The notes under the pieces were generated by a model. The model saw only the letters and a list, made by a program, of their open reading frames with translations. It made no database searches and had not been told where the DNA came from. A program made the position numbers and the translations under genes. This document shows, piece by piece, positions 9,357 through 18,600 of a stretch of 26,876 nt of DNA. Within the stretch, counting starts at the first letter, position 1, and each line of letters begins with the position of its first letter. Origin of the DNA: Herpomyces periplanetae (Eukaryota > Ascomycota > Laboulbeniomycetes > Herpomycetales > Herpomycetaceae); the NCBI GenBank assembly GCA_009733715.1, contig WMKJ01000141.1, positions 1 through 26,876 of the forward strand. The letters run 5' to 3'.

Positions 9357-11115
9357 TCAGTCAAACATGCTGCAACACAGTGCCTTAGATATCTTTTGCC
9401 ACAGGGTAGGAGATTGATCAGTTGAACTTGGGCCGACACCAACACCAGGACCACCCATGTCAGCAGCAGTAGCAGCAGCAGCACCGGCGGTAGACATATT
9501 GGTACCCATGTGAGTGGGTTGTAATATTGTACTGCTTCTAATTCCAATATTACTTTGAGGACTCGGTTGATACTGGCCTGTGCCTGAGTTAACCATATTA
9601 TCGGATATCCGAAAGTCGACGCCTCCAGATTGACGTTTGGCAGCAGGAGTATCCGGGGAAAATCTTTCAGCATCACCGACGGCTGTACCACCCCTCCTGG
9701 GATGCATTCGAGCAGGAGAATTAGCAGCTAAGACTCTTCCGGCAGCACCAGGCTTCGGTAAATCAGCATTAAGCCTATCGTGGGTCATGGGAGTCTTAGA
9801 TACTCTATTCTGAGCATGATTATCACGAGGTAAAGTATTTTGTAAACCATGACCACCAGGGCCTGCACCGGTAGCACCAGGACCAATGGGATGTTTACTT
9901 GCTTCCCAACCTTTACCATTATTCAATTTCATCCAATCGTATTCCCCATCTTCAACTTCACCGACATCTTTCAAAACAGAGGTGAACAATTCACGCAAAT
10001 AATCATAATCGGGAGCATCTTCGAAACCCAGATTTCGCACATAAGTTAAATACTGAGAAAATTGATCAGGGAAGCCTTCGCATAGATCTTTGATTAGGGT
10101 AATTTGCTTTTTTTCTCCGATTTTTTCGTACTTTTGTTTATTCGTAGCGGCCTTCAAACCTTGCCAGGGTAACCCACCCCGTAAAAAGTACATAAATACG
10201 TGACCAAGAGCTTCCAAATCATCGCGCCGTGATTGTTCCCGTCCCAAGTGAGTATTTATACTCATGTAACGAGCAGTACCTGATAGAGATTTTCTCTCCC
10301 GATACGGGATGTGCTGTTTGGTCTTTGGGTCACGGTATTGTTTGGCCATGCCGAAGTCGACGACGTGAATTACATTAGAGGATTTTGTGCCAGCTCGACC
10401 TATTAAAAAATTATCGGGTTTTATGTCCCGGTATATTAAATTTTTTTCATGGATAGTTTGTACTCTGGAAAGCATTTGTTTGGCAACCATTACGACAGTT
10501 TTTATGGAGAATCGTCGATGGCAATGATCGAATAAATCTTCTAAACTTGGACCTAGCAGGTCGATCACGAGAATGTTATGTAAACCTTCCTGACCGAAGT
10601 AGTAGACGTTGGGGATGCCGGCTGTAGAAGAAAAGGGAAGTTAGAAGAAAATGTGGTGAAAGAGGGAGGTAAATTTAACGTGTTGGGGATGAAAAATGTA
10701 CGTACAGCAGCCCACGAGGATTTTGTAGGTTCGGTATTCATCGCGGAGTTGGGGAGCGTCACTTTTTCTAGGTTCCTGTGGTTATACGAGAGCCTCAGAT
10801 GAAGCGCGGGCGCGTTAGTCCTTGAAAATCAGTATACGATGAGAGGGGATACTGGATACAAACGAGTATCGCGAGATTAGTGTATTCTCATACGACGGGT
10901 CAACGTGTTAACGAAGAGCCGGGGTGGGAGAATGGATTAAAGGGTAGATATAAATCCTAGAAAAGGGTGGAACTGACAAATTTTATGGCGACTTGTTGAT
11001 TATTTAACAAGTTCGTGCCTTCGAATATAACGCCGAATGAACCTTCACCGATTTTCTTGCCCACACGATAATGCACCCCTACGATGTTTGGTGATGCGGC
11101 ACATGAGGATGCCAT
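9357..11115 (-). CDS. CKI1: Casein kinase 1, Cki1/Yck-like
   Basis: Ser/Thr protein kinase of the CK1 family. Proposed exons on the minus strand are 11115-10978, 10775-10706 and 10621-9357, encoding 490 residues. The ATG at 11115 gives [20 protein letters not shown], which aligns with the fission-yeast N-terminus. Kinase elements are complete: glycine loop GEGSFG (23-28), VAIK lysine 45, helix-C glutamate 59, YRDIKPDN with catalytic D135, DFG with D158, and the CK1 hallmark in place of [18 protein letters not shown]. The kinase core is very similar to known fungal CK1s. The last 180 residues are a G/A/P/Q-rich, low-complexity tail ending LCCSMFD. The paired cysteines are a likely palmitoylation site, as in plasma-membrane Yck kinases, though here four residues follow them. 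Introns are 202 nt (donor GTCAGT) and 84 nt (donor GTACGT). An in-frame upstream extension to 11232 is open but looks like leader. Confidence 0.95.
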
Positions 11116-11330
11116 GGAGAGCGTGAGGATAGCTTTGATGGAAACAAGCCGACAAACTTGACGAATTCCAACGTGTGGTCGGCGTGATAACCCGTTAAAC
11201 TTTTGGAAAACACCGTTGAAAACGATGACCACGGGTGATTGTCACGAGATACGTCAAGAGATTTGACACTTTGATCGTGAGCTTCACCCGATATAACAAT
11301 GCTATCTTAACAATAAAGGCGTATCATAAA

Positions 11331-11533
11331 TATATATATATGTACATGTATATATATATATATATATCTATGTACGTACGTATGTATGAGTGTATGCGGT
11401 GCGATGCGTTGCGTTGTGTGTAAGTGAATACGTATGTATGTGTGTTGTATATATATATTTATATATATATATATATATATACGTAAACGTTAAACGATGC
11501 TGTAGTGTTAAATGGTAGCGCGCGTGCGCGCGC
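11331..11533. repeat. Microsatellite cluster upstream of casein kinase 1
   Basis: Two TA-rich tracts (11331-11368 and about 11449-11481) flank GTAC/GTAT and GCGTTGCG-type sequence and are followed by an alternating GCGCGCGTGCGCGCGC block at 11518-11533. It lies 215-420 bp upstream of the kinase ATG, so in its promoter or leader. The alternating purine-pyrimidine runs could adopt cruciform or Z-DNA forms; that is inference. Confidence 0.8.
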
Positions 11534-11579
11534 CTTGACGAACAAAAAAGGTTAAAAAGTTACAAAGTAAATCTATAAC

Positions 11580-12070
11580 AAAAGTAAATCAATCAAAAAA
11601 TAAATCAAATGGAAGAATGGAGATTAGATGAATAGAGATAATAGTGATTAAGAGACGAGTGGGCGGGTGGATAGAAAGAAGAATAAATAGATGGGTGGGT
11701 GGACGTATGAAAAAGTTGGTAGATGGATGAATGGATAGAGGGATAGAAGAGGGAGGGAGGACGGAGGATGGAGCAGGGAGGAGGGAAGAGAGAGGAGGGA
11801 AGAAAGTATGAATGAATAAATGGATCGCGGGCGACGTGAACGATTGATGGATGTAAGAATGTATAGATATATGACACTTGGACAGCTCAACCGGTAGATT
11901 GTTTAGTAGGGAAAGGACGGGGGGGGGAGGGGAGAAAGATGGAAAGATTTAAGGAAGAGCGAGTGCAAGGAGAGAACTGATGAAGGAGGGTGAAAGAGAG
12001 AAGGACAAGGAGGGAAATAGAAAAAGTGAAAAAGGGAAAAAGCGAAAAAGCGAAAAAGGGAAAAATATTT
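11580..12070 (+). repeat. Purine-rich tract, GGAT/GAAA-type low complexity
   Basis: A stretch of about 490 bp that is overwhelmingly A and G on the plus strand, built of degenerate GGAT, GATG and GGGA units, with a poly-G run near 11919. On the sense strand of casein kinase 1 it is a pyrimidine tract upstream of the gene, common in fungal promoters. The minus-strand ORFs across it are chance products of composition. Confidence 0.7.
12018..12065 (+). repeat. 8-bp tandem repeat G[TGC]GAAAAA
   Basis: Five consecutive units of consensus GNGAAAAA at 12026-12065 (second bases T, G, C, C, G), preceded by a degenerate unit TAGAAAAA at 12018-12025. The period is exactly 8 with no indels. It ends the purine tract and borders the GC-rich core. 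Confidence 0.9.
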
Positions 12071-12440
12071 CTCGCCGGACGCTTGTCGGTACACCCGGCA
12101 GCCCGTCCCCCCGGCCCGGCCCGGCCGCTCAACACAACGCGCCGCGTCCGCTTACGGCATCCACTCACATGACCACTCGAGCCGCCTCTGCCGCGCTGGT
12201 GGTTTCGGCAGGCGCGGAGCACGCCGATCACGCTTTCCTGTTCCGGGGCCCGGCTGGGGGGGGCGGGCCGGGCCGAGGTGGATCGGGGAGGGATGAACCG
12301 AGGGGAGGGGGATGTTTCGGGGCGGTTAGGTTTGGTTGTTTCCCGGGTCCTCGGCACAATTGCCGGGTTAACCGGGCCTGCCGTGCCGTGCTTTTTTCTC
12401 TGGCTTCGGCTACACCATCGGCATCTTCCTTTTTTGGGAC
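12071..12440. other. GC-rich, CpG-rich core
   Basis: About 370 bp much richer in GC than its surroundings, with many CpG. Two G/C-runs face each other: CCCCCCGGCCCGGCCCGG near 12108-12125 and GGGGGGGGCGGGCCGGGCC near 12256-12274, partly complementary. A CACATGAC E-box-like site lies at 12166-12173. The ORFs in both directions (up to 156 codons) are R/P/G/S-rich and show no family. Best read as a promoter-like or structural element rather than a gene. Confidence 0.5.
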
Positions 12441-13437
12441 ATCGTGAACTTCATTACAATGCTTTCCTCCTTCTGTCCTGCCTTACCCCCCCCCCCCTTC
12501 TTCACTATATTCTACTCTTCCTTATTACTCCCCAACTTCCCATATTCTGACAATCTTATTCACGCGTCTTCACTTTCTCCATTTTCATGCAAACTACCCA
12601 TTCAAGGTCTCTGCCATCCTCCACACCCTTCAATTCAACTTCTTCCCCATTACCCTATTATTACTCTCGTCATTCACAATTATCGTTATCCTTGGGCTTT
12701 TCAAACTCTATCATGCCCGCTTTACTTACTCCACCACAGCCAACATCTTAATCAATCTTATCCCACTTTCGTTTCACTCTTTGTAAAGCTTACTTGCCCA
12801 TTTGCCTACGCTTACCGTTTAATTAACCCTTCCATCACTTTATTCACACTTGACAAACCGTCCAAGTAATGCCCTAATAACCCACTGTGTGTCTACTAGT
12901 TTGTACACGTTTCCTCACATGCATGCGATTACCCGAGCTTAGATAGTTTAATCGTCCGTCTAAAAGTTAAAACCACACCACCCTTTTCCTTCCGTCCTTA
13001 CTATCGTTAGATTTGCTCTCACGGATTCACGTTAATTCATCATCGTACAATATGTCCATTCGCATTTTCTCTTCCTTTTCCTTGCCGACTTTCGATAAAT
13101 CCCGTGAAATTAACTACCTCGGCATCCTTGCTCTAATATCTCCCCTCCCTCGGTAATACACCTTGTTTCGACTTCGGCCTCCCCGATTCTATCTCATCGC
13201 CTGTCTGCTCACCATCTAGTCTGTTCATGTCCGTCCACACTCGCTCGTTCGCACACCTGCATTCTTCATCACCATCATTCCCTTAACTTTCGTCTGGTAT
13301 CCTACACGCTTAAACTCCTTCTTACTCTTATACTTGCCTGTCAATAGTTTTTCCTCTCCCTTATCCACATCTGTACATCCGTCCTGTTAAATATATCTTT
13401 ACCTTTTCTTCCATAGTCCCTACGCTAACCTCCTCAA
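12441..13437. other. Pyrimidine-rich tract
   Basis: About 1 kb that is strongly C+T on the plus strand, including a run of 12 C at 12486-12497. The plus-strand ORF at 12444-12869 is a composition artefact (F/L/P/S-rich). The minus strand is broken by many stops in all frames. No gene is supported. Confidence 0.6.
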
Positions 13438-13680
13438 TCAATTTCCTCCCTTGAACACTTTTACACGACCAATTCCTCGACTGGGTAAACTAGTGTATAT
13501 CAACCCGGTTAATTCAACCACCTCTCTCCTTATCATGTCTCGTTTGGCTCCCACTTTTCCAATTTCCCTTTGTTCGTCCGCACCCTTTTCTTTTAGTCTT
13601 GCGTAAGGACTCGCGCTAAAATCAAAACCCATCATCAACTTCATAATTAAATCATTGTATCTTTGACTTGGAATCTCCAA
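13438..13680 (-). CDS. Unrecognised minus-strand ORF, possible 3' exon
   Basis: An 80-codon frame, open further to about 13702, whose product looks more protein-like than its neighbours: RYNDLIMKLMMGFDFSAS, charged ARLKEKGADEQREIGK, then RREVVELTGLIYTSLPSRG, ending near 13438. It has no convincing start codon; a possible acceptor GAGCAG lies immediately upstream. I do not recognise the family. It could be the last exon of a minus-strand gene whose other exons (perhaps within 13700-15550) I could not assemble, or a chance ORF in purine-rich DNA. Confidence 0.22.
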   Translation of the reverse strand: MEIPSQRYNDLIMKLMMGFDFSASPYARLKEKGADEQREIGKVGAKRDMIRREVVELTGLIYTSLPSRGIGRVKVFKGGN

Positions 13681-13967
13681 CTGCTCAAATTTTCCGTTAC
13701 ATTATACCTACTTCCCTCCCAAAGTAATGTAGACCGATATACTCTTTTAAACTGCACAATTTTCATGCGTAGAAATCTCCTACTAAGTCGCCGTGATACC
13801 GTTGACACAATCCACGCAACTGTTATGAATGATTCCCTGAGCATATCGCCAAACATACGTCCTGATCTATCCGCCAGTTTCATACACCGCGATAAATACG
13901 TGGCTGAGGGCTGTTTATAAATGTAACGGGTGAAAAAGGTTGATCCATACGATACTTTGCAACACTC

Positions 13968-14006
13968 CACGGTGCTGTACCGTGCCATGCCGTGCTATGC
14001 AGCACG
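13968..14006. repeat. Two adjacent short hairpins
   Basis: CACGGT (13968-13973) pairs with ACCGTG (13979-13984) around a 5-nt loop. CGTGC (13991-13995) pairs with GCACG (14002-14006) around a 6-nt loop. Both lie in a run of degenerate GTGC/ATGC units reaching about 14017. Role unknown. Confidence 0.6.
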
Positions 14007-14178
14007 ATGCGGTGCCGTCAAACTGAGAGTTAAGCGTGGCATCTACCTTTCCCTGCGCCATTTTGCGCGTCACTACCGACCCGACGATCTCCTGCGCTAT
14101 CACGTATTGCGCCACTTGCAAACTTATACGCACACGGTGATCTGGTCAACGTGTAACACGCTGAAAAACAGATTCTAA

Positions 14179-14205
14179 CGCCGCCTCCGCCGCCGCCGCC
14201 GCCGC
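14179..14205 (+). repeat. CCG trinucleotide microsatellite
   Basis: A short CGC/CCG triplet run with one interrupting CCT, in non-coding sequence by my reading. Confidence 0.85.
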
Positions 14206-15644
14206 TCACCCGGAAATTACCGTCCGACAATGTTCACCTGCTGGTTCGACTTGCGCGCGGCCTGCACACTTGCTTTGTGAAAGTCTGGCGTTATGTTGCT
14301 AGCCGTTGTATCAACTTTGGGTTTGCGTGCGTGTGCGTGTGTAATCATCTCTTGTGCTTGCGTGCGTGTTCGCCTGCGTTTCCCAATGTTTATCCATTCC
14401 CCCTTCGCGCGCTCACATCGTTCATCTTAGCCGTGCTCCCCACCCCTAACACCATTACAGTACCCCACACCTCTTTCTGCTGCACTGCTCGTTCACAGTT
14501 GAATGTTGTGCTCGTCCAAGCATATCCGTATCCCCCATGCATACATGTACGCTATCATCCTCAACGTTAATTAGTCGGCCAATCTAGCCTATTAACCAAT
14601 TAGACTGCTTTGTGCCCACCAGGTCGTATCAACCCATCAGCCTGGTCAACCCATACTACCTATCGTTGCGTTGCCTTTGTCGACTTCTTTCGTCTGAACA
14701 ACTCTATTACCCTCCCTTTTCCAACCTATATTTTCACCCTTTCTTCTCTTTACTATTCCTCCAGTACACCCATTTCATCCACTCACTTCCTTAACTTCTA
14801 CTCTGCCCAATTACCCCGTATATCCCGTTAACTTAAGCCAACTCATGTCGCAGTATGATCATCATCCACCACTTATCGACATACCTGAACTCATATCCCC
14901 AGCTTCCGTCCATGCGATCAACCGCTTGTGTCCCGTCTCTTCCCATCCCGTTCCGTCCGCCCATTCCTCAAATCCCCGTTGGCTGTGCATACACGCCTCC
15001 CTCCCGTCAGATCTCTTACCCAACAACTTTACGACAATCCATCTTATTTTCACACGACCCACTTCGCTCAGTTCGTTGCACCGCAGCGCCCGGCGCAACT
15101 TATGAAGCGAAGTAATACGAAGCATTGTAAAGTAATGGGATGTAATGCAATGCGACGCGAGACAACGCAACGCAGCTCATCTGTCTCTCACATCCCCCCC
15201 GGCATTTCCCGTCCTGAATTATGCGCGTCCTACACAGGACACTCAATTCGGGCGCATCATGAAACATCCTGAAACTACGTGATCTGCCCAGTTACCACAC
15301 TCGTTCAACTGACTATAGCCCTTTAAAATGTGTACGTATTACAGTCTACAACATCTCATCTATACATAAACCACTTTCATAGCTCGCGACGTGGAAATAT
15401 CTTCGAAAACGTTAAAATGGCTAGTTCTAATAACTCCACAAAATAACTTTCCAAAGAATAATTTCCCATCCTGTAACCCAAACCCTCTCATTGCTAATTC
15501 TCTACGCTTTTCCGCTTCATCTTCTCTATCGCTAAACGTCGAGCACGGCAAATCGTTATAAAACTGTGCATTACCCTCCCAACAATCGTTTCACTCGCAA
15601 TTCTAAAACCGCCATTCATCACTGCCCAATCCAAACTCCTAAAT

Positions 15645-18600
15645 TCAACTTTCCACTATTTCACCTTCCATTTCCCTATCTTCTTCATCCACTTCTTCAA
15701 TCACTTCCAACTCTCCACCAGTCTCCATTTCACTTTCAAGTTCAATCTCCTCGTTCTCATCGCTCAAACTTTCCACACTCTCCGCTAATTCATCCTCCAT
15801 TTCACGTACTCCTTTGGCCCACTCCCCTATCAGCCCTACATTACCCTCGCCGTATCCTTTCCATACTTGTACAATCTTTAAGTCTCGCCTTTCCCCATAT
15901 TTCTCTCCTGTTTCTCTAAAATTTACTAGCTTCTCGTTCTTATTCAAAAGCATGTCAATCGCTCCCGGTTCTTTTCCATGTTCAACCCAGTTAAGTATAT
16001 CTCTTAGAGGTGTATCCCATCTCCATAATTCTTGCGGTGCAAATTCAACCCATAATTCCGCCAACTTTTTGCATGCGTCATACCATGACTGTACGATTCC
16101 CCGTTCTTGATATCCTCCTTTTTCACAACCTTCTCCAATGTCCTTGTTAAGTGTATAAGTCTCATCTCCTTTAGCTAACATCGCTTCCAATTCATTATCT
16201 TGCGCCAAATTATCCTTAATTATAGGCCGTAATAAATCCGTTTCGCTGAATCTTCGTTTCAATTCTACCTCACTCGTCCCCGCTCCAACCAGTGTTCTCA
16301 CTTCTGCCGGTGGTTTTAAATTTTTCGCTTTAAACCAAACTTCTAGAATCTTTCGGTTAGCTTGAGCCCTACTATTAAGAATCCCCTCGTCCCCTTCTAT
16401 ACCCCACTACGATTCTCTATAAACCCAGGGATCCTTATATATGTGATCCCCGTTAAGCTCACTCACCACCCTCGCCATGCAAATCATCATGAAAAATTAA
16501 TATGTCCTGCCTGTTGCTTACCTTGAAAGTGACATAACACTAGAGTCTGAAATAAATGAGTTCCTCGTATCAAATCCCTTTCTGTTTGCTCTCCCTTTAA
16601 TATATTCTTTGTTAATTCCTCCCAATCATCCTCCAAAATACACCGTTTCCACACAACTCGAACCAGACTCTCCCTCCAATCCTTTTCTGGGTCAAAACCC
16701 CTCTCGTTCACCGTCATAACGCTTCTGCCTTGACTCACTTCACTCCTTAACTTCTCCGCTCTGCCTCGTTCATAGTCTAAACCAATCACCAACAATGCCA
16801 AATAAAATTCACATCCTTGAATGTCACGCTCTCCCAATTCATCAATCTCCCGACTCGTTAATAATTCAACTCCTATTTCATTGTTATTCCTTCGACATAA
16901 TCCTTTCATCTGTGCCATTTCCATGTCAATCGATTCCCGTTTATCCATCAACGTTAGAACATCTACCATCACTTCTACCGAGCAAACTTGCCCTGCTGCA
17001 ATTTGTTCCAATCCAACCTTCAGTAACTGCTGATGTGCATTTCGTACTGGTTTCCGCTGTTGAATACATTTTCCAAATTTTTTCACTAATTCCATTCCCA
17101 TTTCCTCCAAATTGCCATTACTAAACCCCCTATCCTTTGCAAATGATCCTAATACATGTTGCCTCACCTTTCCTTGAATATCCGTTAACTCCAATTCCGC
17201 TTTACATTGCACCAATAACCCATCTCGCTCTTCAATTCCCCTGTCAATCTTCAAACTACTCATTTCATTCGCTAACTGAGAATCCGAATTCGTTCCGTTC
17301 GATGTAGCCAATAAGCTTAGCTTAGCCAACGATAACTCTATCTTTTTATACCACACCGAAACCTCCCGTTCCTGTGCTGCTTCTAATAAACTTTCCGCTC
17401 CCTTCAAGTAGTCTTCAGCCGACGTAATTTCGTACATCCATCTCAATCGGGCTAATTTTTGCCCATTTTCCCGGAAAAATTTCAAAAGCTCCGGATTCAC
17501 TCCCAATGGATTGTGCGCTACCAAAGCGTAATACTCTCCTTCGCGTAAGTGTTCATTAAAGTAAACATCTGTAAACCTTGTACCAAATTTCCGCGAAAAT
17601 CTCTCAAATAACCTTGAAAGTCGCTTCTCATCTTCCAACAACTCCTGGGCTAAATCATCGCTAATTCTTCCACCCTCGCCGTAATCACCTTTTATCTTCC
17701 TTCGCCGTTCTTTAACTTCTCGTATCAATTCTCGCAGTAATTCCACCAGTGCTCGCATATCCTCAAATCGGTCTGCTAGTCCCAATCCATCTAAAGGTAA
17801 TGGCAGATATTTAAATTTTACAATACTTCGGTACCTAATCTCATCATTAAATATTTTCTTCAACTCATTTGCCCTGCGCACAATCCCCATGTCTCCCTTG
17901 CAGCGTCCTATACCTGCCAAATTACGATATTGCTCAACATGGCATAGACAATTTAGGTTAACCAACCGAACTATTTTCCGCCCCACACGCTCCATAGCTA
18001 CTTGCAGTGATTCATCCTCTTGCGTTTCATCGTTCAATTTTATCTGTGCCTCAGCCAATAAATCTTCACACACATCGACAAACGTCCCCAAAGACTTAAC
18101 CAACTCCTTATCACTCGTCCATATACCTACACCAACCGTATCATCCTCCCTCAAAATACCGTTCCATAAAGACTCCGGCCGAATCCCGTACATAGCGCAA
18201 TGTTCAAGCCGAAATTGAATTGCCGCATCTAAAGCCTTAATAAATAAAAAGCATGTCATACCTGCGTACTTCAACATTAACTTTTTATCATATTCACAAT
18301 TCCTAGATAGTGCTTCGAATGCCGTTAAACCGTACGGTAAAAGAGCTTGCAAATCACCAATGTGCGTCGTGAACCATTTGTAACATTCTACACTCATCTC
18401 TTCGGTAATATTGTTAATTCCAACTTGACTCATTCCGGGGCATTCTTTCAATTTCGTTAGCAATGATAAGAACGGTATTATGCTACGCGTGTCGGCTTTA
18501 CACGAAGCAATTGATAATACTGATGAATTTAAATTGATGTCCTCTCGATCGTCTAAAACGAAATCCTTATCGTCTTCTTCAACATGGGAAAATAATTGTT

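Larger units (their letters stand above)
13703..15644. other. Long gap with hairpins and simple repeats
   Basis: About 1.9 kb without a supported gene. It holds two adjacent hairpins at 13968-14006, a CCG triplet run at about 14179-14205, GCGTGCGTGT-type sequence at 14320-14380, a pyrimidine-rich stretch to about 15100, quasi-repeats of AATGC, AACGC and CGAAG at 15105-15180, and a nested hairpin at 15213-15252. A 63-codon minus-strand ORF (15360-15551, with GLQDGKLFFGKLFCG) is unrecognised and may be chance. The NUP133 3' flank is at the right end. Confidence 0.5.

Noticed and set aside
9173-9691. 172-codon minus-strand ORF overlapping the casein kinase 1 tail
   Set aside because: It overlaps the real coding frame of the kinase in another frame, and its product is hydrophobic low-complexity sequence; the kinase frame has clear homology.
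11887-12447. Opposed 155-156-codon ORFs over the GC-rich core
   Set aside because: R/P/G/S-rich on both strands, as expected from a stop-poor GC-rich patch; no motif or start context supports them.
12444-12869. 141-codon plus-strand ORF
   Set aside because: It lies in a pyrimidine-rich tract and encodes only F/L/P/S/H-type low-complexity sequence with no family features.
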